DNA of 64,000 nucleotides, from assembly GCA_032718475.1 (NCBI GenBank), contig JAUCBJ010007442.1:1-64000 (forward strand), given 5' to 3'. Shown in pieces: positions 36,178-46,959 of this stretch. Origin of the DNA: Nemertoderma westbladi (taxonomy: Eukaryota > Xenacoelomorpha > Nemertodermatida > Nemertodermatidae). The notes under the pieces are model-generated. The model was not told where the DNA came from. It did not search any database and saw only the letters and a program-made list of their open reading frames with translations. Positions within the stretch are counted from its first letter, which is position 1. The number at the start of each line of letters is the position of its first letter. The position numbers and the translations under genes are program-made.

Positions 36178-37380
36178 TATAAAACGTAATTACACTATAC
36201 AACTTTACGGAGAGCGTGGCAATGCCCGACACAACGATAAAGATGTAACTATGCTTATCTATGCTTATCTATGTAACTATGTATGATTTGTGTCTACTGT
36301 TAAGGGGGGGGGGGTAGCATCCTTTTGGACTTGCTCCACGGTTTTGCTTATAGCAAGGACAATTTTGATTTCTAGACCACATTATTTGGTCCAAGGCTCC
36401 TACAGATGTTGCTCTTCATGTTTCTGGAAAAAAATTTATTTTTAATTAAAATGATTAAATTTTTAATCGAATTATTTACATTTTTAATTAAAATTAATTG
36501 AAACCCTAATGCTTTAGATCTACTTTCCATGGGAATGTAAGATTTGGTAATAATGCTTTCAATAAGGTATAAATTGAAAGCTTTCAGCTCTGATTTTGAA
36601 AATTTCCAAAAATGGCCACTAGGTGGCGCTACAAATTTGCACATCAGTTGAACCGATCTTTTATTGGGAAAAACAAGATTGTTTTCAAATAATTTGAAAA
36701 TTCTGACCTGGAAGTTTTGTCGAGAAGTGCGCTGCTGACATCATATCCAAAATTCAGATCAATAGCTTCAAAAATGACAGACTAGTAGGGTTTTGAAGAG
36801 AAAAAAAACCATTCTGAGATAAATGCCTTCAAAGTTCAAATGAAGAGATTTTTCAATATATTTTCGAAAGAATCACTTCTTTCGAAATGATTTCAACAGA
36901 ATTTCCAACAAAAATATGCACAGGGGGGTTTTCGACACCGGGGAATAACATGGCCAGGTTATTTTTTCAATCCGATGTCCGTGTGTCCGTCTGTCCATCT
37001 GTCTGTCTCACTGACTGTGACCAGTAGCATTGCAATTTAGCATGAATTCAGCTAAAAATATGAATAGATTTTCAGTAATGGAGAGAAGCATGGCAGGTTG
37101 TTTTTTAAATCCGTGGGTTAGTTATGTGGATCTGCTCTAGTCTTTTTGTCATTACAGACAGACAGACAGTCTGTCTGTCTGTCTGTCTGATATTTTGATC
37201 AATTATGATACACAGCTTGGCTGAATACAGTATAAAACAAAATAGCAAATAAACCATCTATTTGGCAATCACAGTTTTATTCATTCTGAAAAATACTGTA
37301 TAATGTATAGGCCTCTAATCCTAAGCCAAATATATAAACCCAAACACGATTTCATAGTCTTGAGGAACCTACTAGTGTTC
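36178..37380. other. Intergenic with simple repeats
   Basis: No gene recognised. It holds a run of eleven G at 36304-36314, AT-rich stretches (36430-36500), and a CAGA/TCTG microsatellite listed separately. The right end is the 3' flank of the transposase pseudogene. Confidence 0.6.
37154..37189. repeat. Palindromic tetranucleotide microsatellite
   Basis: An (ACAG)n run at 37154-37169 switches directly to (TCTG)n at 37170-37189. The two halves are complementary and could fold into a hairpin with no loop sequence. Confidence 0.9.
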
Positions 37381-39428
37381 TTACATAGCATCCCCGAAGC
37401 CACCTGGGATATATGCTTGGTCATCACCGGCTAGTAGACCAGCCTTCTTAGACTTGCTACCTTTCCTGGAGTATTTGGCACGTTTCAACTTTCGAATCGA
37501 GCCAGCGATCCTTCTACTGTCACTCCTCTGAGCCAACACCGTGGCTGCCGATGTTTTTTCGATAGTCTGTTTGGACAACTTGTCGAGGACAAGGTTCCTA
37601 GCTGTAGCACCCTCATTGAAGGCAAGGACTCCAGCTGCAACTGCTAAAGATATGCGCTGTCTACCCCAAAACTTATGTTTGGGAGCTCTTGCCCAGATGA
37701 GGCTATTGAAGGATTCACTAACGTTCTGCGTATATCCGGGAACACACCGCCTGAGCAGGTTAATATCTGATAACCGTCTATACACAGGCAACAAAAGAGA
37801 TAAGAATATTGGGTCCAAGTGGTAGTCTTTGTCTATGTGTTTCCCATCCTTTTTGTATGAACACCAGTTATTATCTGGGCAGAATTTATGGACATCTTCA
37901 TCAGTTCCATGGCGTATCCCATGCCTAAACGATGCTAGAAAGAATGTTTCTCTTCATTGTCTGGACACACGCCGAAATTTCCACCTGGGTTCTAGCTGAC
38001 CTGTCGATGGACGATCTAATGGCGTTGCCATAGTAACGGCTCAGTCTTTCTATAGTTGATAGAGTCAGTCTATGCTTCGCACCACCAATAAACTTTCCAT
38101 CTGCGAGTTTGCCCTTGTGTGAGTCCTTCAAATCGCGTAGAGCCTTTCCAAGTCTCTTCTTGACGTGGTTTACGCAGTCAATCTTGTTTACGCGTTTAAA
38201 CTGGACATCCCCAGTGTCATGCTTCGCCCAGATCGCCTTACCCGTGTCAGATTCATTGAAGAGAAGTTTCTCCTTATTTGATTTCTTGCTGTAAGTTTCG
38301 CAATCGTTACAAGATCCGTATATATCAGCAACGGCATTGTATGCCGTTGAATCTCCATCACAGACTACAGATGTATAACTGAGTCCATGACTATCAGAGT
38401 CCTTTCCATCAACAGACTTCTGAAATAGTTCTATGGCTATGTCTGCTTCCATAGACCCGCTACTGCTTGAGTATCTGCCTGGACATTGCGGTATATGGTT
38501 TTCCATAAATGAAATATATGACTCTGAGTCTTTAGGATATGGGGCAAATTCACAAGCATTGCAAATTTTATTTCTCATTGCGTAGTCTAGAATTTTTCCA
38601 GTTGCCATCCCAATGACTGCTCCCACCCCACTGTTTGAGGTATGCCCACGGGTACCCCATGTGCCATCGAAAGAGACAGTGACCTAAAACAATATAATTA
38701 GTGAAAGTGAAATTTATTCTCAACAATAACAATAATAGTAACAACAATTCACAACTACACATACCGGTAGCTCGGCAATAAAAATATTCAAAGTATTATT
38801 TAGTACGATAAAAGTAGTGTGTAGTATTTATTCAGTATATAAATAGGAGTATTTAGTGAAGTATATAGAACAGTACATGAGTATTTATGTGATGTTGTAT
38901 TTATTTATTTATATATAACTTACGATATTACTACCGGTACATACATTATATATTCATACTAGCTGATTAATACCCGTAGGCGTAGAGCCTAGGACAGTGT
39001 GCGTGTATGCAAAGATAAACAAACAAACACACACACAGACAACGACGACTTGCCACACAGCCTATACCACTCAGAGTACTCAATTATATATTCTGTTGAA
39101 TTTTTAGCCCAATCTGACAGGGGGAAAATAGATCGCTGATGTGTAGATGGACAAACACACATACACACACATTTTTAACCACCCTATGGTACCCCATGTC
39201 CGACAAATGGACAGAGACAGACATTGGCGGCTGAACCGAGAATTATAGATCTACCGGTATACAATATATTATTATCCTACATACAGTACAGTACTTACAT
39301 CTGAACCAACTTTGAGCTTCAACGCCTTTCGCGCTTCACTCATCTTCTCCTCTGCCAGATTAGACACAACTGCGTTGATCTTATTGATGTTGAATGTCCA
39401 TGTTGAATTTGCTAATGTGCACGGCATT
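37381..39428 (-). pseudogene. Mutator-like transposase gene, broken and truncated
   Basis: Translation matches the family annotated as Mutator-like transposase domain: a VSFDGTW motif, then GHTS and a Cys-rich segment, and a C-terminal NESFNSLIW block. The coding order on the minus strand is: partial exon 39428-39299 (N-terminal part), intron 39298-38684 (GTAAGT donor, TTTTAG acceptor, frame preserved), then a long exon 38683-37381 ending in TAA. Within the long exon the frame breaks at 37937-37944, where AGAA is present twice in tandem, a 4-bp duplication that puts the rest in another frame. The 5' side stops exactly at the LTR of the BEL/Pao element. The transposase is therefore inactive. 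It could be a domesticated gene that decayed or a plain transposon; no terminal inverted repeat was found on its 3' side. Confidence 0.85.
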
Positions 39429-40623
39429 TGTAAAAGCCTTTGCTGAATTGCCCCGTTATTTTTCTTATTTTTACATTAAAATACTCTGTAGTTGATTTAA
39501 TAGGCGTAAGAGACCGTATTATTGCTGTATCGGTGTTTTTTAGAGGATCTAAGAGCTATTTCCTCCGTATGTGTACTGTGGAAGGCATAGTTGATGATTC
39601 TATGGCAATTCCGTGACGCAAAAGGGGCTAGATACTCTTGAACAGTAGTTACTATGACGACGGTTAACAGCTGATATTCATACGTGTCGATTTTCTTTGT
39701 TCTACGGCGTCTCTTAGTTTAGTCAACCAATCAGAGCGTTTTTACGGCTCTTGTACAGAAATTTCCGAGAAATCACGCAATGCATTATGGGCAGTGTTAT
39801 CATTCTGTCCTGAGCCAGGAAAGAACGGCTTTTAGAATATTTGTGTTTTTCTGCTTTTAGCCTAACACTAGTAGGCTTAATTATAAGGACATATATCCGT
39901 TATCTCACTTATTCTACACTATCCATAACTTAACATATCATACATATCTTACTTAACATTACTGCTTTTGCTGTCGGTTATTCATTATCTTTGTTGATGA
40001 AATATTATATTTGGAATAACGAGAAATAACCCCGAAAACCCAATATTCTTGATATACCGAAGGTAAGAGAGACAGGTTACATATAACGATTGTGACTTAT
40101 GTTAAAGTGGTTTGAAGTGAATCTAATGTCATTTGATAGACCCTACATGATTCGGTCTGTGTTCCTTTTATATGTGACTAAAATCAGTGAAGATCGGCAG
40201 ATCAGTGTGCAGTATTGTGCAGCATTGTGTATGAGTGAGACTGATAACGAAGCATTTCCTAAAGAATGCGCCATATATGTGAATTATAACTAGGCCATAT
40301 CGTTGCATGTAGTTTAAGTCATAGCTCTGTTTATATAGATAAAGCGCCACGTCCAAAAGGAACTGTTAATATTCCCCGAAGGTGAATAATATTGTCAGAG
40401 ATTATAATACTGTCAGTCGAATAATACATTAGGCTTACATAGCAATAAGATTAAGCCGTCGAAGTCAATCTCCCGGGTATATCCAGCGGGTGAATGATCG
40501 CGCACGGATTGGTTTCAACTAGTGTAGTGAATCAAATACTTGTCAGAGGCTAAAAGTGATTTATTATCTAGAAGACATCCTAATTTGGCGGGTTAAACTG
40601 CCAAAGGTCTGAAAGCACGAACA
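39429..40623 (+). repeat. 5' LTR of the BEL/Pao element
   Basis: Begins TGTAAAAGCC and ends GAACA, giving TG...CA ends. Nearly identical to 53981-55162. It contains a CCAAT box. A 64-codon frame (40099-40293) exists in both LTRs but is probably chance. No standard TGG-type primer-binding site follows it; the next bases are ATAACGGATATCGC. Confidence 0.95.
39723..39736 (+). promoter_or_regulatory. CCAAT box in 5' LTR
   Basis: TCAACCAATCAGAG fits the NF-Y binding consensus and is conserved in the 3' LTR at about 54272-54285. It is a plausible promoter element for the retrotransposon transcript; activity is inferred. Confidence 0.55.
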
Positions 40624-40905
40624 ATAACGGATATCGCTTCTGTATTGCAGTAGGCAATAAAGCTGAAGTACCGGCAACCGGTACCCAGTAGGCCTGACTA
40701 CCTAACCACCCGGACCGGTACCTACAGCAGTACAGGTACAGCAGTATTATTCGATTTTGATTATTATATACCAGTAGGTCTTAATAATTAATCGGGGACG
40801 CCTGGTTTTTATTGGGATTTTACTTAGGCCTATTTCTGTCAGTTTTATTTATTTGTAGGCCAGTATTGAACAGAAGGCGTGTAAGCCTGATCAGATTGTA
40901 CAGAC

Positions 40906-41478
40906 AATTTGTAGGCTGGGCTGTTGTCTGATTGTTGTTAAGTCTGAACAGATTGCAGTGTGTGTAGATCATCTGTCCGATAAAGAACGGTTAGGAAGTA
41001 GGGGCAGCCATAGCTGTAAGGTAAACCCCCATCTAAAGAATACGTCGTACTACTGGGTTAGAACGCATACTACCTAACCATTTCGGAGTCTGCATGTCCT
41101 GTAGTTTATTTAGGCTTGAGAATAGTCTGCCATCGTTTAGTCTGTACTTTGTTTGTGTAGTCTGTACAGGTAGCGTATAATATTTATTTAGATAATTTGT
41201 AGGCTGGATAGTTGTCTGGCTGTTATTGGGTCTGAAGGGATTATAGTGTGTGTAGAGTGTCTGTTCGATAAAGTGCGGTTAGGAAGTAGGGGCAGCCAAA
41301 GCTGTAAGGTAAATCCCCTCCTAAAGAATAAGTCATACTACTAGGTTAGAACGCATACTAACTAACTATTTCGGAATCTGCACATACTGTAATTTATTTA
41401 GGCTTGATAGTAGTCTGTCAGTATTTAGTCTGCATTTTGTTTGAGTAGTTTGTACGCGTAGCGTAATATTTATTATTC
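40906..41478 (+). repeat. 288-bp tandem duplication in the leader
   Basis: The unit starting AATTTGTAGGCTGG at 40906 repeats at 41194. Strongly matching stretches include GGTTAGGAAGTAGGGGCAGC, GTTAGAACGCATACTA and TTATTTAGGCTTGA. Copies have diverged by scattered substitutions, more than the LTRs have, so the duplication is older than this insertion. Confidence 0.92.
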
Positions 41479-42423
41479 AGAGTTTATGCGATTATTCGCA
41501 ACATTCATTCCCCAAGTTTATTCCTACAGTAATTGTGTTTGTTATATATACCGCTATAGTTAAATTAACCATGGTACTACACGGGCTGCTTGGCGTAGGT
41601 AAAGACTGGTGATTTTGTGCACCGGTCACTCCAGCAGATGCCGTGGTTCTTTTAGCTGTTCAAGTATATTTAACTACTGATTATCTGTTGTACAAGTACT
41701 CGTACCTAATTTAGGGTTTAGTGTACAGTGCTTTCCGAAGGTAATTGGTGTGTAGGCAGTATATTTGTGTTGTAAAGTGGTTAATAGGCACGTTGGTTCT
41801 GGTAGACTGCGGTAATTAACTTCTAGGTAGGGACACTCCGTGATACATAACGTAGTACCTATAGCGATACGGCTATAGGTCGTCAGACGGTGGTATTTTC
41901 CTATCTGGACAACGCAGTGTATTTACTACTACTTATTATTTTCAAATACCGTAGTACCCTGTCCGTTGTAATAACCAGATTTCTAACCCTTTGTTAGGCT
42001 GGTTTGTAGACTTCTTGTAAAATTACCCTAAAAATTCGTATTTGTGTTTTTTGTAAATTTTTGTGTTCATTTAGAGATTGAAATCTCACCCGAATTGTAC
42101 GTAATTTGTAGTATTAAGTAACTTAGGTAAATTAGAATTATTTGTTTTAGTGTCTAACAAGTAGCACTTCACTGAGAGCGCACAGCTTCTGTGTAGTGAC
42201 TCCTTCCCAGAAATAATAACATTTATTTCAAATACTGACAAAACCCATTAAACGGGTATATATATATTATAAATCAAATCTAACGATTTATAAATAGTAG
42301 GCCTACCATACAACCATTAGGTCTCAATATCAGTTGGACTACTGCTCAAATAACGGTAATAAAGTAAGTAAAGTAACCAAGTAACCCTAAAATTCAGAAA
42401 TTCAATTATTTAAAATAATTGAT

Positions 42424-42680
42424 ATACCGGTATTTACGATAGGCCTATTATCTTTATTTCTATAAATTTAGGCTGAAATTATACCGGTACTTTGTAATTA
42501 ATTCTAGTCCAGAGTTATACTTATAAATACTACAAACTGTAAGCTGTATACCGGTATTCCCGATAGGCCTATTATATATTTATATATATTTGTGCTAAAA
42601 TTATTCCGGTATTCTGTGATAAACCTAGTCTGTAATAATACTTATATAGTTATATATACTATAAGCATACCGGTATTCTA
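42424..42680 (+). repeat. Tandem repeat of about 120 bp with ACCGGT words
   Basis: ATACCGGTATT recurs at 42424, 42548 and 42667 (steps 124 and 119), followed in the first two copies by CGATAGGCCTATTAT and a similar AT-rich run. It lies just upstream of gag. Confidence 0.85.
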
Positions 42681-42813
42681 ATATATTATATATATATCAC
42701 GCTACACTGAGTAGCAGTATCGGTAATTAATTACTAGGCTAGCAGTTAATACTGAATTACTAGACTTGCTTAGACTGTAATATAGCAGTAGGCATTCAAC
42801 TGTACACACAAAC

Positions 42814-45800
42814 ATGTCTGATACTAAGCAGAACCTGTCAGACAGTTTATTAGATGTAACTATCTGCGACTCAGATAGAGGTGTAGAACCGTCTAGTCCT
42901 AAGTTCAGTTCACCTCCCACTGTGAGGAAGGTCATCCCTCCAGTAGTAATATCAGATCCTAGGCTGGTCCAACACCATAGGTCTATCATAGGCACTCGAG
43001 CTCAGGTCAAGCGGGACCAAGAAGCAGCGGAACAGCAACAACCCGCGAGCCAAGAACTTATTTCTCAGTGGCCCGACAGCTCCAGTAGTGAGGATACTGT
43101 AGAGCTGACACCCGAGCGCGGAGCAAAGATGACGGATGCGGTTTATTCGGACCCCCTTCTCATCCTTCCTGCAGCCGTACTCACTAGGTTATTGATTGCG
43201 GTGGAAGAACACCAGATCGATTGGGCAAGAAGTAAGCGATCGACTAAAGATAGTTATGCGGGATACACAAGGGAAGAACTGAAGTCTATTGTCGAGTCGC
43301 AATGGAACTTCCCCGGACCCGGACTCCCGTTTGATTTATCAGAAGCTGCCTGGGAAGACATACACCGGATGGGAGTAGCCAAGGAAACCATCGATCCAGC
43401 TGTGTGGAAGAGGTCCGCAGCCGGATACGCACAGGGATTCTTCAGCTCTATGGAGCGAGTAAAAGAACAACTGTTTCAACAACCTCAAGGACCTCAAGAG
43501 CAGGGACAACTGCTTTATCAAGTTAGAGAAAGAATTCTGCGAATTAGGCTAATCTTATCGGCCTTTGAGGAGGCTTCTAAACGAAGACAAGACACGTCGT
43601 TGCAAGTTGCCGTAAAGACTTGGTTTCAACGGGTGAGTCTCCAGGTTCAAGGAACGGCTCAGTGGAAAGCTCAGCTGGAGGAGCGCTCAACCCATGGAGA
43701 ATCAACAGACGCTACTTTTTCCCAAGTGGAAAGTGAAGCGACGGCAGAGAAGCCGCATAAGAGGGATGCCATTGACATCTATCTGTCAGACTATCAACGT
43801 TTTTTAGGTGATGACGAGTTGAGGAGAAGGTTAGATGGACTTAGCCCTAATAGTGAAGGAACTCAGCGTGTGTTGGATGCCATCGATGTGGAAATGAGGG
43901 CTGCGAACCAGGCTAAATTTGATGAACAACTCCGCATCACACGAGTCCAAGAAGAACAAGTAAAGAAAAAACGTATAGAAGACAGAAAGAAAGCAGCAGT
44001 AGCAGCTGCCGAAGCGGAAAGGAAAGCAGCCGAAGAGGAAAGTAAAGCCGACGAAATGGAAAGGAAAGCGGCAGCGGCAGCGGCAGCGGCAGAGGCAGAT
44101 GCGAAAAGAAAAGCAGCCGAAATGAAAAGAAAGGCGGCCATGGCAGTGGCAGAAGCAGAACGGAGAGCGGTGGAAGAAATCACCCAATTAGAATTGGAAA
44201 ACATTCAGGAGAATCAAGACTGCATAAATAAACAGTTAGCAGCTAGTAATATGCAGATGATGAATCGATCTACTCCCAAAAGACAGGGATATACATCATC
44301 TGAGGAAGGCGATACCACCGATAATGAAGGCAAAGGAAATAGATCTCGTCTAAGCAGACGTAAAAGAACATCCCACCGTCAGAAATTGCCTGATTTGCCT
44401 CCAGCTGTTAGAAGGCAACTAAATAACACCAACTTAGGTAGTACAGAACCCACAGACCAAATAATTAAAATAGAAAGACTCCCTACTATAGTAGATGAGC
44501 CTGAAATAATTAGGCCTGTTCTTGAAATCACCCCTTCGGTGATAGACACACCTGTGCTCCCTGAAGCTACCTCTAAATTCCCTCTGCACAGCACTAAGCT
44601 ACCTGTGCCCAGTAGAACAGCCCATGAGACAGTTCAGGTCCTGGACCCCGAGCGAAATATTCATGATTTGTCGCCCGTTGTCCCTCGTCCGCCCGCTACA
44701 ACGTTGGCGACTCCCGCTTCGGCGGTCGAATGGGTGGACAAGAGACGGCGGGGGATGGATCTCCTGCTCGGGCAGATGCAGGAGACTGTTCAGCAATTCA
44801 AGGGCACAATAAGGGAAAGTAGGCTAGAGTTGCAAGAAGTGCAGCAAAGTATCGCGCTAGAACGCGATAAATTAGTAAATACACAAAGGGGTATACCACC
44901 ACCCTCGGTAACAATGTGTCAACCTGTTAGGTCTGAAGTATCTCATGCGCAAGGTGTGGAGCCTACACGCATATATACTGCTAGCGAAGTAGAAACTCCT
45001 ATAGTGAACCCTATTAAGGGTAATTATAGACCTGTTGATAATGACATTCCCTATAGACCTGATCATAATCCGAGAAATTTATATACCGATAACTCGATAT
45101 TAAATAACACGATGGCCCAAGAAAGTTTTACGCGTCAAATGGCTAGAACCGAAGCCCGGCAAGCGGTAAAGGTGGGAGAGATCGTCAAGTTCAATGGAGA
45201 TGAGATGAAATGGTTACCTTTTAATGAATATTACAAAGATAACATACAGAACTCTGTACTATCTAATGGAGAGAAACTTAGATTCCTCATCGAGTGCTTG
45301 GAAGGATCTCCCAAGTTAATGGCGTTAAAGTTTATTGGACATCCAGACGGATTAAGACAAGTTTGGGATACACTAAACATCAGGTATGGTAATAGGAATA
45401 ACATAGCTGGGTATTTGTATGCAAAGTTGGTAGCGCCCCGAAAGTTTATTAGCAGCGGGATTATAGAGTTTTCCGATGAAATTCAGGAGATCTGCAGACA
45501 ATTAGATTGGCTAGGTAAGTCTCATGAGTATCAGAGTGCTATGGTTATTAGAGCAGTGGCTTCTACTTTACCGAAGGGTGGAGTAGGTACACGCTGGGAC
45601 AAGAAAGTGTTATACATGATGGAACAACAACAACGAGACCCTACCATGACTGATCTCATGACATTCTTGGATGGCGAAGTGAAATTACAGCTCATAAAGC
45701 AGTCCAGAGAGAAGACATCGGAAAACAAGGTAAGTGAGAAACCCGTCTCCAGAAGAAAGGTAACACCAGTGTGTTATACCGACGACGGCGAAAGCCAAGC

Positions 45801-46440
45801 TTCCCAAGGGGAGGATAGCGGGAAAGACACTGAAAGATCTTATTATGTCAATAAAAAACATAACGAACAGGGAAGTATATTTAAGTCTCGATCCAATGAC
45901 AAGAGAGAACAAGTAAGAAAAACTCCTCCTACGTCTCCCAAGAGAATTCAGGTGAGAAAGCCCGAAGAAAGAACGAGAGTGCACAATGTCACCCAAAATA
46001 AGGTAAGTAACATCAAACCGAAATGTGCGCTATGTGACGGGACCCACCGTTTGAATATGTGTGATGAATTCCTGAAGAATTCATTAACGGAGAGACGAGA
46101 AGTCATGTGGGATAAGCGGTTATGTTATAATTGCCTCAGACAAGGACACCAACGGCGAACCTGTTACTCCGACATAAGGTGTGCAAAGTGTGGTGCGAAA
46201 CATCATATCTTGTTGCACGCTGAATTCGAGCGAAATAGTACGAATCAGGTAAGTGATTCCGAACTACATGTCCAATTCAGTGATGTGAACGACACTGATC
46301 AATCTGAGATGGAAGGATTCTATACGGACGAGTTCTCCGACGAAAACGAATCCTGTTACATGATAAATACCGCAGTGTATCGAGCACTCACATATGAAAA
46401 AGATACGGACAGCGACCTCACCCTAACTACTTCTGATTGA
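42814..46440 (+). CDS. BEL/Pao Gag polyprotein (1208 codons)
   Basis: Structural protein that packages the element's RNA. Residues about 1-360 show no recognised domain. About 370-460 is a highly charged Ala/Glu/Lys-rich predicted coiled coil. About 785-965 resembles the Pao gag region (DUF1759 type). Three Cys/His clusters follow at about 1070-1135 (CALCDGTH, CYNCLRQGH, CAKCGAKHH), zinc knuckles of the kind that bind RNA. The ATG at 42814 has A at -3 (AACATG). The frame ends in a UGA at 46438-46440, directly followed in the same frame by protease sequence without another stop. The 780 or so residues before the usual gag region make this protein long for the family. Confidence 0.92.
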   Translation: MSDTKQNLSDSLLDVTICDSDRGVEPSSPKFSSPPTVRKVIPPVVISDPRLVQHHRSIIGTRAQVKRDQEAAEQQQPASQELISQWPDSSSSEDTVELTPERGAKMTDAVYSDPLLILPAAVLTRLLIAVEEHQIDWARSKRSTKDSYAGYTREELKSIVESQWNFPGPGLPFDLSEAAWEDIHRMGVAKETIDPAVWKRSAAGYAQGFFSSMERVKEQLFQQPQGPQEQGQLLYQVRERILRIRLILSAFEEASKRRQDTSLQVAVKTWFQRVSLQVQGTAQWKAQLEERSTHGESTDATFSQVESEATAEKPHKRDAIDIYLSDYQRFLGDDELRRRLDGLSPNSEGTQRVLDAIDVEMRAANQAKFDEQLRITRVQEEQVKKKRIEDRKKAAVAAAEAERKAAEEESKADEMERKAAAAAAAAEADAKRKAAEMKRKAAMAVAEAERRAVEEITQLELENIQENQDCINKQLAASNMQMMNRSTPKRQGYTSSEEGDTTDNEGKGNRSRLSRRKRTSHRQKLPDLPPAVRRQLNNTNLGSTEPTDQIIKIERLPTIVDEPEIIRPVLEITPSVIDTPVLPEATSKFPLHSTKLPVPSRTAHETVQVLDPERNIHDLSPVVPRPPATTLATPASAVEWVDKRRRGMDLLLGQMQETVQQFKGTIRESRLELQEVQQSIALERDKLVNTQRGIPPPSVTMCQPVRSEVSHAQGVEPTRIYTASEVETPIVNPIKGNYRPVDNDIPYRPDHNPRNLYTDNSILNNTMAQESFTRQMARTEARQAVKVGEIVKFNGDEMKWLPFNEYYKDNIQNSVLSNGEKLRFLIECLEGSPKLMALKFIGHPDGLRQVWDTLNIRYGNRNNIAGYLYAKLVAPRKFISSGIIEFSDEIQEICRQLDWLGKSHEYQSAMVIRAVASTLPKGGVGTRWDKKVLYMMEQQQRDPTMTDLMTFLDGEVKLQLIKQSREKTSENKVSEKPVSRRKVTPVCYTDDGESQASQGEDSGKDTERSYYVNKKHNEQGSIFKSRSNDKREQVRKTPPTSPKRIQVRKPEERTRVHNVTQNKVSNIKPKCALCDGTHRLNMCDEFLKNSLTERREVMWDKRLCYNCLRQGHQRRTCYSDIRCAKCGAKHHILLHAEFERNSTNQVSDSELHVQFSDVNDTDQSEMEGFYTDEFSDENESCYMINTAVYRALTYEKDTDSDLTLTTSD

Positions 46441-46959
46441 CGACCATCTTGGAAAGCGCCATCTTCCAATGTAGGGATCCGAGAGTTTCCTGTGGTGCAG
46501 GTAAGGGTTCACGGACCTAAAAGGAGTTATGTAGTGAACGCCCTCCTTGACTCCGGTAGTACAGGAACATTCATCGACAAAGAGCTAGCCGAAGACATAT
46601 TTGCTGGACAACCCAAGTTCCGAACTAAGCTAAACATGTCGGGCATTATGCAAGTTTGGAAATCTACAGTAACAGCGGATTATTATGTAGGCGCGTTGTC
46701 CACCCCCCAGGATGAACTAGGAGAACATAGCATAAGGTCAGTGAAAATGGTGGCAATTAAGAACTTCGCTACCACTCAAGTGGAACCTTATAACTGGGAC
46801 GAGGACGATTTCGCCCAGCAGATGGAAATACCTAGATTCGACACCGATTACCCTGGAGTGCAAATACTCATCGGTCAAAACGCGCATGAGGCGCTGGAGA
46901 CATTAGAGAAACGACCTGCTCAACCGCAACCACTTGCAGACCTATGCGGTAAGAACTAG
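46441..46959 (+). CDS. BEL/Pao aspartic protease region
   Basis: Lies in the gag frame immediately after its UGA. Translation shows the retroviral-type aspartic protease signature LLDSGSTGTFID (about nt 46542-46577), which cuts the polyprotein, in a DUF1758-like context. An ATG-type start is not obvious, since 46492 is a GTG, so translation probably comes through the gag stop. The frame ends at a TAG at 46957-46959, inside the start of pol. Confidence 0.85.
   Translation, partial: RPSWKAPSSNVGIREFPVVQVRVHGPKRSYVVNALLDSGSTGTFIDKELAEDIFAGQPKFRTKLNMSGIMQVWKSTVTADYYVGALSTPQDELGEHSIRSVKMVAIKNFATTQVEPYNWDEDDFAQQMEIPRFDTDYPGVQILIGQNAHEALETLEKRPAQPQPLADLCGKN

Larger units (their letters stand above)
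40624..42813 (+). other. BEL/Pao leader, non-coding with internal duplications
   Basis: A 2.19-kb untranslated leader between LTR and gag, with no long reading frame. It contains a 288-bp direct duplication and a tandem repeat of about 122 bp (listed separately). AGGCCT and ACCGGT words are frequent. It is expected to contain the packaging signal, which I cannot locate. Confidence 0.8.

Noticed and set aside
40099-40293. 64-codon frame conserved in both LTRs (also 54638-54832)
   Set aside because: The LTRs are nearly identical, so conservation carries no information. There is no recognisable domain and it lies inside regulatory sequence.
40624-40650. tRNA primer-binding site after the 5' LTR
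   Set aside because: The sequence ATAACGGATATCGC does not begin with the usual TGG, and I cannot match it to a tRNA end without a search.
43831-44204. Minus-strand frames opposite the gag coiled coil
   Set aside because: Antisense by-products of the Ala/Glu/Lys-rich codons.
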